This document shows positions 20,144 through 39,132 of a stretch of 64,000 bases of DNA, piece after piece (within the stretch, counting starts at the first letter, position 1; each line of letters opens with the position of its first letter). The stretch is taken from NCBI GenBank assembly GCA_932521035.1, contig OW051492.1, positions 10,168,001-10,232,000 of the forward strand, read 5' to 3'. The DNA comes from Oscheius dolichura. Its lineage: Eukaryota > Nematoda > Chromadorea > Rhabditida > Rhabditidae. Under the pieces are notes generated by a model. That model saw nothing but the letters and a program-made list of their open reading frames with translations, searched no databases and was not told the DNA's origin. Made by a program: the position numbers and the translations under genes.

Positions 20144-21875
20144 ATGCCCAGCCAGCTGTTCTGGCTGTTCTTTTGCTATTCGCTGGTGCTTGGACAATAT
20201 GGCCCGCCGTTTCAAGGGCCCCAATGCCAGTAAGGCCCGCTTTATCCCCCTTCAACCCGTTTGTCAGATGTAACACGGAAACAGCTTGGCTGGATGTGGT
20301 CGTCCTCATAGAAGCGACAACTCTTAACAGATATTCTGAATTGTGTGGTTCAGCTGCAGGAGGCCTCGCCTGGTTTAATGTAAAGACAATGAACGATGCC
20401 GACAGTGTGAGTAGTTTTTAAAGAAAATTATGGTCCTCTTTATCTACTGTTACAGTAATCCTCATAAGCTCAGACAACGGGGGTACAGTTACCCAGAAAA
20501 CGCACATACTGCCTACCTTATCGAGGAATTTTCTCTGATTTTCCAGAACTTTACAACTCGCGTTGGAATAGTTCTTTATGGTGACAAGGCCGAGGTTAAC
20601 GCCCCTCTAGGAACTGCAACACAAGATGATCTTAACAACATTGGCTTTGGACCAGCGAAAGACAAAATCGGCAACGGGACGACCACGAACCTTGCCGCTG
20701 GACTGAAATTAACCGTGGAGCAGTTCAGCGGCCCGGGGAGACGACCCAACGCCCCCAAAATCATCCTTCTGATGTCCAGTTTCTATAATCCGGAAGGAGT
20801 TGACTCCCCCGTGGGCATTGCTGGAGATTTCAGAGCCAGTGGAGGAATAATCATCAATTACAGTAATCCACTCTTTAAAAATTAAATGATCTTTAAGAAT
20901 ACACTGGATTCTATGGTGATGATAGTCGAGTAATCCAACAACTAGCCTCTCCAGGCTTCCTAATGAGCAATGCCGATGGAATGAACGGAATGGCGATTAC
21001 CGACGCATTGTGCCAAGGTGATACTTTTCTTAAAGGGACTGTTAGGGATCTTGTTTGGTTACGGTAGGCGCGCCATCAAAATTTCACGAATTCGTAATAT
21101 TTTTACGGAAGATGTTACCATAGACGTTCAGAATTCGTGTTCCGCCAAAGCGCGCCAAAGGCGGAGGACGTTAGTTAGTTTAGTCGCTGCGGGACCCGCT
21201 ACCGGAAAAAAGGTCCCTGACAGTCCCTTTAAATATCTGAAATTCTTCTTTTAGCTAACTGCTTCTGTCCACCTGGATATTCATCATATGAAACGAATAT
21301 AAGAGGTCTTCCAGTAGCAGGTAACGTTTTACAGTGTTTCTTCTATAGAGAGTAGGGCACACCACAGTTAGACAGGCAACACGGCGTGTGAACTGTGGCG
21401 CAGCGGCTACTTAATAAGTTGACTGTCTAACTGTGGCCCTCCCTGGGTTAGACTGTCTTCATTTATAGGGTGTTATTCCCCGGTCACTACTCATTCAACC
21501 TACGAAAGAGCCAGTCAAATCTGCCGAGAGCAAGGAGGAATTGTTGCCACGGGCGAAGACAGACCCAAGATGACTTACCTCAATAATCTGCTCTCTGGCC
21601 ACTTGGCTCCTCCAGTACCTCATCGCTTCTTCATCGGGCTGACTCGAGTTGGGACCAGCAACAATTGGACCTGGTCCGATGGAATTCCCATGAAAAGCCC
21701 CCAATGGCGCTGTTCTTTGTGTGAAATTTCCCCATTGATTTCCTGTGCCACTGGCCAAGTTAGTATTGTGTACAGTAGTCAGCCCGACGGATTCTGGCTT
21801 CCAACGGAATGCCCGATGGTTTATCCGTTCGTTTGTGAGGTTCCACCCTGTGATTCTGTTAATTACTGTCCTTAA
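20144..21875 (+). CDS. Secreted VWA plus C-type lectin protein, copy 2
   Basis: Exons 20144-20229, 20268-20406, 20547-20862, 20898-21017, 21255-21320 and 21469-21875 match the copy at 14173 in phase and length, giving the same 377-residue architecture: signal peptide, VWA domain with degenerate metal site (VLIEATT), NCFCPPGYSS linker, and a C-type-lectin-like domain ending VYPFVCEVPP. In the second intron an open frame (GYSYPENAHTAYLIEEFSLI) continues without stop into exon 3, so a longer exon is possible, but no in-phase acceptor supports it. Near-identity to copy 1 in exons 3-6 indicates very recent duplication or gene conversion. Confidence 0.75.
21030..21232. repeat. TTAA-flanked inverted-repeat element in intron, duplicate
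   Basis: Same element as 15233-15462. It keeps both terminal repeats (AAAGGGACTGTTAGGGA / GGTCCCTGACAGTCCCTTT) and TTAA ends but lacks about 27 internal bases. Confidence 0.65.
21361..21438. repeat. Paired GCCACAGTT unit in intron, duplicate
   Basis: Same position and structure as 15591-15674, with a few substitutions. Confidence 0.7.
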
Positions 21876-22429
21876 ATTTTAACTTTTCTCTTGATAAACT
21901 TTTTCTACAATTAGACCATTATAAAGCATTCAAAAAGTTTGGAAATGGACGCACTTTCCTTCCCAGCCGATATTTGGCTGTCTAACCGTGTCGCGCCTAC
22001 CTGTGGCGGCCCAGCTGTCTAACTATCAATAGGACAGGAAATAATGTCTTTTTCTTTATCTTACAGTATTCTCAATAACATACAAATAATATTTCAACTG
22101 CTTTAGAATCACTGGATAAATAGGGGGTGAGGAGAGGAAGAATTACAATTTTTCGTCGTTTTCTTGAAATTTTAGAGAAGAATGGCACATTTGCGGGAAG
22201 GGAACAGGGTCTCGTTGCGGAAGGAAATATAAAAATGAGAAAAAAAACAGAATAACAAAAAAGAAGTACTATGTACACATGAGATCATTCAGCCAGGGCG
22301 ACACAAGTAGAAAAAATTCGAGCAAACATAGATAAAATTCAAAAAATTAGGGGGAACTAGATTTTTCTGGAAGGGGAAGAACTAGGGCAAGGAATTCGGC
22401 AAGAAAAATAAGATAATAAATTTATTTTT

Positions 22430-22515
22430 AAGGCTGGCAGCAGTCGAACCAGCGACTCTGTGCCTTAGAAGGAGCGTCTCACGCAGCCTACAGCTCAAGG
22501 TTTCGTACTAACGTG
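22430..22515 (-). other. Degenerate tRNA-like sequence
   Basis: On the minus strand a B-box-like GGTTCGACTGC is preceded by CTTCTAA, which resembles an anticodon loop, and by a GCGTGAGACGC D-arm-like hairpin. The T-stem and anticodon stem do not pair properly, so it is not a functional tRNA; it could be a tRNA-derived short repeat or pseudogene. Confidence 0.25.
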
Positions 22516-22640
22516 AGACCTCTGGATTTAGGAGGATGGAGAAGAGAAAGAGGAGAGGAAAACTACTGGAGAGAAACAAATTGGGGGTGGGGGTGGGTTT
22601 TAGGGGCCAGGAAGGATCGAAAATGGGTGAAATTCAGAGA

Positions 22641-22740
22641 GCCACAGTTAGACAGCCACCACGGTGTGTGAATTGTGGCGCCGCGGCGGAATTGCCTACC
22701 GCCACAGCTCACACGCCGTGTTGGCTGTCTAACTATGGCG
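22641..22740. repeat. Paired GCCACAGTT element
   Basis: Two roughly 42-base units head-to-head: GCCACAGTTAGACAGCC with ACGGTGTGTGAATTGTGGC, then GCCACAGCTCACACGCCGTG with GGCTGTCTAACTATGGC. The whole 100 bases fold into a long hairpin. Confidence 0.8.
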
Positions 22741-23541
22741 CTTTCTCAAGAAAAGGTTCCTGACCCTTCCAAGCCTGGAAAACCCACGGGGCGGGACAAC
22801 AGTTAACTCCTTGGGCAAGAATGGACTGGGGGTGGAGTTCTGTTGTTTTTTATGGCAACAATTCACACAACTGAAGCCACAGCGTTGTCTAATACCTAAT
22901 AAGAGGGAGTACAAGCAACTGTACCGGGGGAATCGGCTCCTCCTGGGTCTTTACTGGCCAAAATGCGCGCGCTGTCTAACTGTGGCCGTTTAAAATTAGT
23001 TAACGGTAACAGTTAGACAGCCTAGAGATTTTTTCAACCAGAAAAGAGGGCCAGGAGGAAGAAGAAGAGGGAGAGGTAAAATTCGGAGCTTCAGAATAAT
23101 TTTTGTTTGTTTTTTTTTTGTTATTTTTTGGATGGGAATTACCTCCTTCTGTGACTGTGACACGTATGTATGTCTCAGCACCGAATAGAACCTCTTCAAT
23201 TTGGGGGAAAGGGTAGGGAAGGGGGGAAAACAAGATCACAACCATAAGGAGTCAAAAAAACACAAAAATAAAGACTAGATACACAATGACTAGAGCCAAT
23301 TCAGCGACTTTGGGACGGAATAAGACCAGATGAGAATAGAACCCGGAAAAAGAGAGATTGAGATCTATGAGGGAGATTTTTAAAGGACCGAGATTTGACT
23401 AGAGAGGGAGAAAAGTAATGGAATGGAACATATGGCTAACAGTAAAATGGCAGACGAGCATCTGAAAAATTTGAGATCAGAACTCCATGGAATGTGGACG
23501 AAGGTAACAACGAATAGTAAAAATGGGAATACAAGGGGTGG

Positions 23542-23618
23542 ACGACCAAAACACCGGCGCGGCGAGAGGACACAATAGCGCAGTGCGAACGCGCGCGGGT
23601 TCGACTCCCGCTGGTAGT
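23542..23618 (+). other. tRNA-like sequence, probably a relic
   Basis: Contains a perfect T-arm (GCGGG-TTCGACT-CCCGC) with a consensus B box, an A-box-like TAGCGCAGTGCG and, at 77 bases length, ends that pair at six of seven positions (ACGACCA / TGGTAGT). There is no recognisable anticodon arm and the A-to-B spacing is too short. It may be a tRNA-derived SINE head. Confidence 0.3.
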
Positions 23619-23908
23619 TAGAGTCTTTTGCGAACCTCTCAACACACCGGTGGACTGGTAATCAGGCCCAGGGAGGCAGGGGGGAAGACATGCTATGCAG
23701 AGCGAGACTGACTGACTGACTGTACTGACAACTACGAAGAAAATAAAAAAGTTACATGATGTCTCTCTGCAGTTTGTGGGGGTGCATAAATTAAAGGTAG
23801 AGAGAGAGAGAGAGAGTAAAAAATAAGGAAGAAAGTTTGACAGAAATAAAAAATAAAATAAAAATCAATAAACAACAACATTATTGAGGTGAGGGCGGGC
23901 GGGCGGGC

Positions 23909-31242
<7,334 letters not shown>

Positions 31243-31554
31243 CTTGGGAAGTAGTCACCACCACACAGAGAGAGACAACACGTAGAGAGGATAGAGAAGA
31301 GAGAACACGACGAGGGCACAGAGCTAGGGCTTCTCCTCCTTCTTTTTCAGCTGCCTAATGCCATTAGACAGGGAAGGGATGAAGAAGAAGAGATAGAGAG
31401 GGCACAGGGGGAGGAGGACGACTTATTATATCCGCGACTCTGTGTGTGTGTCTGTGTTTGACGCCCAGGGGGACGGCGGAGAGGGGGCCGAATCACGAAG
31501 CCACGCCTTCTTCCGCCGGGGGGAGGCACAGCCGATTGGCTGGAGAGGAGCGGC

Positions 31555-31580
31555 GGGGGGGGGGGGGGGGGGGGGGGGGG
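31555..31580 (+). repeat. Run of 26 guanines
   Basis: An uninterrupted G run about 315 bases upstream of the CELF start codon, i.e. a C run on the coding strand. It could form a quadruplex, or be partly a sequencing or assembly artefact in length. Confidence 0.85.
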
Positions 31581-33083
31581 CAGATGCTTGCTGAGGGGGA
31601 CTAATTGGGACTCTTGGATGACGAGAAGGAAGAGAGAGGCTCGGCTCCCCTTCTCTGGGGAGAGATTTAAGCCTAGATGACAATTGATGCTGGAGAGGGA
31701 TATGTATGGGCAATAGGGAGATGAGAAGAGGGGGAATGGATTATTTGGGACGAGGAGAAGGAATTCTACTGGAGATTACTGTACTAGAGGCTCTGAAACG
31801 GAAGAAATTGAGGGATCATAAGAGTAAACACGAAAAGAAGGGAAAAGAACCACAGTTCGACAGCCAGAAGGTCTAGGGGCGACTACAACCACAGTTAGTC
31901 AGCTAGAAGTCACTATTCAGATTTTTAGAAGCTACAGTAACCTTCTATAGTCCTTTAACAGGAAAATCCAACGATTAAAAATGGTAGAAAATTGAAGAAT
32001 ACGCTGTAAATCGAGTTTTCTCCCGCTAAATCCCAATTACATGTGAACTGTCTAACTGTGGCTGTTAATAAGTTGCTTCCTCGCTCCTATAGAGAAATAC
32101 CGTTACAGTAACCACCCTTTAAATAAATATTTATTCCATTTTCACATAGAAGAGCTAATGTCAAGTAACCATGTCAGTTATGGGATGATTTGTTCGTGTT
32201 TCCTAGCACCTCGGATAGAGAGATACATGCCGGTTGACTAAGCGCGGGAACATGAAATCCTGAGCTGTGAATGAAGGAGGGAATATAACGTAACATTTTA
32301 ATTTACTAAATGAAAATATTCATGTTATGAAGATAAAAGAAGGATGAGAGGATAAGGAGAGATTGTGACAAGGTTTGGCGGGAAGAGGATCAACGGGGGA
32401 ATCAAGGTGTACGACGATAATCTGCTGAAACAAAATGGACCAAGACATCAGGAACGAAAGGAACTGTGGTTCTTCTTGCTGTCTAACTGTGGCCGTTTTC
32501 TTGTACAGATGGAAAATGCCCTCTCCTACGTCAAAATGTACTCTCCCGGCTAAGATTTACTTCAACCTTTCCGATGAATAGTTTATTTATCATCTCTAGA
32601 GGGGATCAGAAAACATCGTCAGCCAGGCCGTGTCATGTTTTTGACGATTTATTGGTCCTGAGAGGAAAATATGAGCTCTGGAACTTAATAGACGACAGCC
32701 ACAGTTAGACAGCTTCATCTAAAAAGGTATATTAGGCAGCCACAGTTAGACTGCTATACGATTCTTTCAGAGAGAGAGAGAGAGAGAGTTACCAGATGGG
32801 AAGCCCTCAATCTCCCTCTTGTCCTTTCCATATCCGCTGCTTGATTCCCGGATTTATGACCTCAATAAGGGAAAAGAGGGACGGGAGCCGGAGGAAAGGG
32901 TTTTCATTTAGGTGCCGAGTTCACAAGAGAGGCAATAATGAATCTTTTTTAGACGGAGAGGTGAGAAATACTGGGAACGGATGGGGAAAACATTAACGAG
33001 AGTACTTTGAATAGAGATTGGCGATTAGGTTCATGGGAACGGGAGTGCGGGAAAGGAAATGATAAAGAAGAGAATGACACGGT

Positions 33084-33229
33084 GGCTCGGTCTTCGATAA
33101 TCTGCTCCGCTGCACCCGTAAAATCTCGGCAGCGGGATCATCTTTATCCAAAACTGTTACAAAACTGTGACCCCTTTGTCTTGCCGAGACTTTACGGGTG
33201 CAGAGGATCGGACTATCGAGGAGCGAGCC
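33084..33229. repeat. Hairpin element, GCACCCGTA family, long form
   Basis: Arms of about 50 bases starting GGCTCGGTCTTCGATAATCT and ending GGACTATCGAGGAGCGAGCC, with the core CTGCACCCGTAAAATCTCGG. The loop shares ATCATCTTTATCCAAAACTG with the copies at 1632 and 2795. Confidence 0.8.
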
Positions 33230-33382
33230 AAGTACAAACCAGCTGCTGTCGACCTGTGGCTCTTGCTGCTGTGGTACTGTGGCTATCTGGGCCCTTTTGT
33301 GCCCAACTTCGATGGGGATACTGTATCAGTCTAACCTTTCCATTTTCCTGTAGATTCCTCCCCCTCGTTGTTCCAGTATTAT

Positions 33383-33460
33383 AGTCCATTTCCAACGGAT
33401 ATTCCTCGGAAAACCCTCTCCGCTACGGGACCAGGAAGCTTTCAGACCAGGTCTCGTAGC
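33383..33460. repeat. Partial copy of the AGTCCATTTCCAACGG element
   Basis: Has one terminal repeat (AGTCCATTTCCAACGGATAT) and inner sequence related to 5096-5239 (GGAAGCTTTCAGACCAGGTC), but lacks the second terminus. Confidence 0.6.
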
Positions 33461-34192
33461 GCTCGTCCTCCTTCCTCTGGCTATTTCCCCTGTCCAATTT
33501 AACCCACATCTGTCCTCCTGTCTATTAATTACCTCCTTCAACCGTCCATTTCTGACTACCATATCCATTTATCATACTCCTTCCCATTCCTTGCCATTCC
33601 CTTCTATCTCAAGAACCCGCACCCAAAGTGGAGTAATATCTTTCCTTCTCTCCGCGTAGAGACCATAATTGTAGACAAACAAATGGAGGGGAGAACATGA
33701 TGTCAGGTGACAGATGCCCTCTCCTGGCCCGTTTAATAGTACGAGAATGAAAGAACGAGAGAAGCCAGCTGGCAGCTGGCTATGGCCAGGAGAGAAGGGG
33801 GCTGACACATAATTGGATGGTTGGCTCTGCTCTTACCCCCTATCCCCAGGTAAATGGATGGGGGTCGAGACAGGGAGGACAGGATTAGTAGGAGATAATA
33901 AGCCAGTCTGGAGGGGAAGAGCAGGAAGGCAGCAAAGTGCACCAGAGGGGAAGCTCACAGCCTAATGAGGACGGCAGGAGAATTCAAGGGATTCGTGTTT
34001 ATGGAATTTCTAGAACGGGGAGAATAACAGACAGGGAGAAAAGAAGCAGCCAGACGGAAAGTATGGGACTAATTAACGGGAGGAGCTTCTGTTGATTTGA
34101 GCAGATAATCAGAAGAAGGCGACGGCAGAGAGGGAGACGAGGGACTCGCAGGCACAAGAAGAAGGCAGTCTTCAAGATATTTGGGAAAAGTG

Positions 34193-34632
34193 GGTCCTGA
34201 AACGATTTGAGGAACAAACCGGTGAGCTATAACGAATCGGTACGGCATTCAAGGAGTTCTCCAAGAGTAGAAGCCGGAGAATTCGTCTGTAGTTTTAAAA
34301 AATGGGTCCTGAAACGATTTTGTGCGTAAAATATAGATTTAGGAAGCCTTTTTAGAAGGAAAAGTCGGAAAATCTGTCTGTAACTTCAAAAAATCGGTCC
34401 TGGAACGACTTCTCCTAGAAAATCTTGATCAATGAGCCGGCAGCCTGAATCCGGAGTTGTTTTAGAGCAGATAGTCGAATGATATCTTCTGTACTTCAAT
34501 AACATGGGTCCTGAAACGATTTCCTATCCAAAAAGTTGATTTAGAAAGTCTGCGTCTGAAATTAAAGGATTTCTAGAGGTAGAATTCACAAAATTGTCCC
34601 GGTACTCCCAAAAATGGGTCCTGAAACGATAT
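34193..34632 (+). repeat. Imperfect tandem array with GGGTCCTGAAACGATTT
   Basis: GGGTCCTGAAACGATTT or a close variant recurs at about 34193, 34305, 34395, 34506 and 34615, that is every 90-112 bases, with diverged sequence between. A related GATCCTGAAACGATTCTG occurs in an intron near 41285. Confidence 0.6.
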
Positions 34633-35179
34633 CTCCTCTTCCCTGGCAATTATCACACATTTTCTTTCTTCCATGAGAAAATCACCACCGAAGAGAGACA
34701 GCAGCCGGTCATTAAACTGCTGTATATGCGCGACGCGCGACGAACACCCTCCTTTCCATGGGCAGCGGAGAGAAGGGCAGATGGCGGTTACTGTTCGGGC
34801 CAACCATCTGTCGTCCCTGGCTCGGCTGCTGATTGAGAGAGAGGGGGGAAATACCATTCCGGTCGATGGGTCAAGAATCATCGAAGGGAGAGAGGGATCG
34901 GCTAGAATTTTTGACTGGAAAATACGAATCAGTGAGAAATTATGGATAGCAAGGGCTTGGAAGATGAAAAAGGCGTATTACCGGTACTTGTGACGATTCA
35001 GGGGAGACTTTCCCTCATTTTCTACAGATAGATTCTATCTAGAACCTTGATCTCATCTCCCCCTGCCGACAGTTAGTACCACGCTTTCTATTATGGCCAG
35101 TGGGAACTGATTTATGGGCCTGTACAGCCAGCTTCTACTGGAAATTCTATGGCTCTTCAAGATTTTCACTTCCAGACTT

Positions 35180-35471
35180 TTAAAGGGACAGCCTCGCACT
35201 AGTTTGCTTGGGCACAAATTACTGTAGAATTTGGCTTTGGCGCCCTTTCTGGCAATTTGAATTTTATCAAAACGCGTTTTTCTGCATTTTCGCATTATAT
35301 TCTTTGTTGCATGTGATTCGCTAGCTTCTGCTGATCATTTTGATATAAAGAAATGCAAGAAATAGTGAAAAAACGAGCGAAAATGATTCTTAGAAAATAG
35401 CAGTAAATCTGCTCCATCTCATCGTGCCCCCTTTTGGGCACGAACGGACCAATGCGAGACTGCCCCTTTAA
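35180..35471. repeat. TTAA-flanked inverted-repeat element
   Basis: Termini TTAAAGGGACAGCCTCGCA and TGCGAGACTGCCCCTTTAA, bounded by TTAA. A different subfamily from the lectin-intron copies but the same end structure. No coding capacity. Confidence 0.6.
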
Positions 35472-36604
35472 TGCTTCCTCTTTCTCTCGATGAATCAAGG
35501 TTACACTGGTCAAAACTGTTCAAAAGCTGGTCAGTGGGGGACTGCAGCGAAAGCTGGAATTCACCTATAACCCCGGAATTTCTGCTGGAAAGCAGTTTAT
35601 CAGCTTTTGCTTTGCAAAGTTATTCCACTGTACTTTTAAAATCAAGATCGTTGCCTTTTCTGTCTCCTGTGACCCGTGTATAGTATCTTATGACCCCTAT
35701 AGCCCTTCTGACATGTGGTCAAAACAGTCTCGCTTGTCGCTCCCATGCCAAGAAGTCAAAACTCCGTTAAAATCAATAGCCAATTCGGCTGAAGCCGCTT
35801 CCAGGGAATGGCTGTTTTGTAACGGCTTGCGTACAAGCCTACGGATTTTTTCTCCGCTCTTCTCCTCCCTAAAGCTTCACCACAGTTAGACAGCCAAGAG
35901 ATCCGGCCAGCCACAGTTAGACAGCAAGAGAACAGGTAAGGATTATTGTTATTTATCCATTTGTTTTTTCCTATTTGTTAAGTTCACCTTTTTCCTTTTT
36001 CTCTTTCCCACCCTAAAACAGCACGAAAAATACATTTTCCCATGGTTTACGCGTGTCGCAGACCGTGATTCACCGGAATGGCCGGCCCTCGCAACTGCAC
36101 AGGGCGCACTCTCCGTTCTCCCCAGTCGCCTCTCTTTTTTTCCTACCTCTCTCCCCAGCTGTGACCCCTCTCCCCTCTCCCTCTTGTTCTGTTTATAGAT
36201 CTTTATCAGCTTTATGGTCAGCTTGTCGTTTACCACACTTCTTTGTCCAGTGTTAGCCGCTGCAGCTGTGCGCGTCGCCGGCCTGAGTTAGGCGGGGAGA
36301 GAGGAGAAGAGAAGATATCGCCACGTGTTTTTCTCCAGCCGTCAAAAATGGCACCTCTTTATTTCAACCAATAATTCCTTCTGTTTCACTGTTTTCCTCT
36401 TCTCCTTCTCCCGATTTTCCTTCCTAAACCTAGGGACCGTAAAGTGAAATCTAGACTTCGTCGCAGCGCACTGATTGTGGTGTCAATTGAGAGATCTCAT
36501 TAAAACTTACAAATTTTGTTTATAGAGTATGAAGATCAGACTGTCCAGTGCTGAGATATTTGCGATTTTATGATGCCGCCCCGAGCTTGGTTTTCTGAAG
36601 GAAA

Positions 36605-36660
36605 TTTGGGCGCTGGCGTGATGTTCCAGCGACCAGGGTTCGACCCCCGCCGACGTCAAC
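36605..36660 (+). other. tRNA-like B-box relic
   Basis: GGGTTCGACCCCC is a strong pol III B-box match, and TGGCGTGATG 23 bases earlier resembles an A box. No cloverleaf can be drawn. Possibly a tRNA-derived short repeat. Confidence 0.25.
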
Positions 36661-38459
36661 AATTTTTGCTTTTTTTAGATTTATAGACCAAAATGATCAG
36701 AAAAATGTGACTAATCGAATGCAGTAAAAAATAGAGAAATTGAATATTACAATATTGAGAAAAACGCATAATAAGGACGCGAATTTGCAGCGGTGCGCAG
36801 TTACTTGTTGAATGGCCCGCGGGTACCAAGAAAAATTGCCTATTTTTGCAAGTTTCACACCGTAAACAAGCTCTTAAAAAATTCGGCTATCATAGATTTT
36901 GCTAATTTTTCAGCAGAAATTAAGTAACAGTATACTTACTTGAAATCAAGAAGAAAATAAATGGAATCGCATGAAATGAAAGTGTAGTATCTATTTTTCA
37001 CAACTTCGAAAAATGCTCAATCTTAGAAATTCACGTTCTCATCAGTTTTAATATACTTCTCTATGTTTTATGTTTGTTTTCTATAGCAAACAGGCTGAAA
37101 AAAATTATCAGATAGCAAAAATTCGCAAAATTATCAGGTAGGAATTTATTTACCTATTTATTAAAAAAATGTGGAATTTGAATACTATCAAAAAATGCAA
37201 ATTGAAAACGTTATTTAAATTTTCGGCAAAAAACGGCTGTGGCCATGTCGCCTGTGCCGTCTGCTGGAAGTGCGACCTGACCTCACCGTCCATAGCCAGT
37301 TCTTTCTCGTCTGTCCCCTCTCTCCCTCCATATCTTATCCTCTATGCTATGTTAGCTACCGATATGTTAGCAATAGTGTCGGCTATAGAGATACAAATAG
37401 ATCTTTTGACGCGTCCCAATGGGAGACTCCCATGGCTACTTGATGACCGGGCGATGGTACTTCGGGAGCCTTTGAAGCCGCGAGGCGGGGGCCTATTTTT
37501 ATACTGTACCATGGGCGGGAAAATGGCAAATTGGGTGCTACTTAGACGGGCTAATCTTTTGAACATTCCCTCCCCTCAAGAAATCTTTTTGACAACGACC
37601 TGGCCACGGCCTTCCTAGCCTCCTTATGGGCTAGCTAGATCTCTCTGTCCCTGTAGATTCCCCATTGCTTACCATTTTCCCCCTTCTCTTTTTTACAGCT
37701 CCCTGCCCCTTTCCTAATGCATTTCCCCTGAATCAGTGAGTTTGGTGCCGCGCTGTACCATCCTCCCCATTGGGTGACATCATCCTGCTTGTTCACTGCC
37801 GCCGCCGGAGGGCTACTGTAACCGTCTCTTCCCTGTGTTTGATCAGCCTAAAAAGAATAAGAAACCTTGCAAAAAAACGGAAAAAATGAATTAGACCGAT
37901 GCGCATCTTCCGGGTCGGGTAGTTTGCCCCACAGATGCCCGCCGTCCCTCTCATGCCACTGCCTCCTACAGCGTTTTCACACTGAAGCGGAGGTCTGACG
38001 GTAGCGTCAACAAGCGACGACGAACATCTGCGAAAGCGAGAGAAATGCGACTGATATATATAAGCGCTTGTCCAAGCGCTGCCGAGATTCTACGGGGGTA
38101 GCGGCACTTTTCCTCGGGCGCAAGGCGCCTTCTTCAATGTTCCTCGCTTTCTCGCCCTTTTTGCACAAGATCTGCTCATCCGATTTTCAAAATTTTAATG
38201 TCAAACGATAGATCTCGATCTCCTCTTCAAAATGGTATGTAACATTTTGAAAAAAATATGATCTTATGATAGAGAAATTGATTGATTACGGAGACTAAAG
38301 GGTTAACCCAGGTTTGCCCTCATTGTCCTTCCTTATCCTCTTCCTTTGGTCTTCTCACCTCACCTGCCTCTATTCTCTGCTTACTGTAGCCTTATAACCC
38401 TCCCAATTTATTATTTTACAGGCTACTCAAGTGCTAGAAGGTCTAAAAGAGAAAAGAAG

Positions 38460-39132
38460 ATGGATGGGAATCCAGACCCAGACGAGGAGGGCAGTCCATC
38501 GAAAATGGTATGTTTATCCCCCAAATCTTGAGTTAATTCCCAGTTTTTAGAAGAGAGTAAGGTTTGAGGAGGATGGAGAAAGGGTCGAGGATGAAGTAGA
38601 AGGCGTCCAAGAGGGAGGAGAAGAACCGCCAACCGATCCCGAGGCGATTGAAGCGGAGAATGAGGACGAGGAGAACGTGGAGGACGAGGAGAACGTGGAG
38701 GACGAGGAGGACGTGGAGAACGTGGAGGACGAGGAGGTTGAGGACGAAGAGGAGAGCGAAGAGGACGAGGAGGACGTGGAGACTGTGCCAGGAGGCGCCT
38801 ACTTGAGGTTTCTTGAAACGTTCGGCCCCGAAAGACCCTGCCTCCCCAAGAAAGAAGTATACCAGGAGTCCTGGCCCAAGCTCGGCTTCGTGCTTCAGAA
38901 GATCCTCCGCGTCACCGGAGTCTCCCTCTACAACGGCCGGCGGCTCATCACCGTCATCACGACGGAGGAAAAAGAGGAGTTCTGCAGCTACGAGCTCCTG
39001 GATGGCGAGGGAAAGCGTCTTGTGGAGCACTTTCTGCAGCAGTGAGTTCTATCATATATCTCTGTTCATATTTCAATTACCGTTTTCAGAGCTCGTGTTC
39101 CGTCTCCCCAGAGAGATGTCGGCTTCCGGTAG
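38460..39132 (+). CDS. Acidic protein with shared C-terminal domain
   Basis: Three exons: 38460-38507, 38551-39041, 39090-39132, about 193 residues. After MDGNPDPDEEGSPSKM KRVRF comes a long Asp/Glu tract built from ENVEDEE-like repeats, then GGAYLRFLETFGPERPCLP and the shared domain (GVSLYNGRRLITVITTEEKE, SYELLDGEGKRLVEHFLQ). A phase-2 intron and a short tail (RVPSPQRDVGFR) end the gene. A splice-acceptor-like TTTTACAG lies 40 bases upstream of the ATG, suggesting trans-splicing. The acidic tract suits a nuclear, histone-interacting role, but that is inference. Its neighbours at 39645 and 42886 share the C-terminal domain. Confidence 0.75.

Larger units (their letters stand above)
19864..21890 (+). 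repeat. Segmental duplication, copy 2
   Basis: Direct repeat of 13886-16110. It differs by scattered substitutions and small indels concentrated in introns and in exon 2 (for example CGSAAGGLA here against CASAGSGLG there). Exons 3-6 are nearly identical. Confidence 0.85.
21876..23908. other. Intergenic, no protein gene recognised
   Basis: Spacer between the lectin cluster and the 3' end of the CELF gene. It holds a paired GCCACAGTT element (22641-22740), single half-units near 22974 and 23004, two tRNA-like relics (about 22430-22515 and 23542-23618) and a GA microsatellite near 23800-23817. Confidence 0.55.
31243..38459. other. Seven kilobases without a recognised gene
   Basis: No gene with splice structure or a family match was found. 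Contents: the putative CELF promoter and 5' end (31243-31800) with a 26-G run at 31555-31580; single GCCACAGTT half-units (31849, 31889, 32048, 32478, 32699, 32740, 35879, 35910); a GA microsatellite (32770-32786); hairpin element 33084-33229; partial element 33383-33460; an imperfect tandem array (34193-34632); TTAA element 35180-35471; a tRNA-like B box near 36637; and a half hairpin arm near 38085. The open frame 37169-37618 shows no family or splice support. Confidence 0.55.

Noticed and set aside
20430-20546. Open frame before exon 3 of the second VWA/lectin copy as an extra exon
   Set aside because: No acceptor puts it in phase with exon 2, and the equivalent stretch in the other copy is frameshifted; treated as intron.
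23542-23618. Functional tRNA gene
   Set aside because: The T-arm is perfect but there is no anticodon arm and the A-to-B-box spacing is too short.
37169-37618. 149-codon open frame
   Set aside because: No family resemblance, no flanking splice sites, and composition changes midway; more likely chance.
38533-39030. Minus-strand open frame of 165 codons
   Set aside because: Antisense shadow of the acidic Asp/Glu repeat gene.
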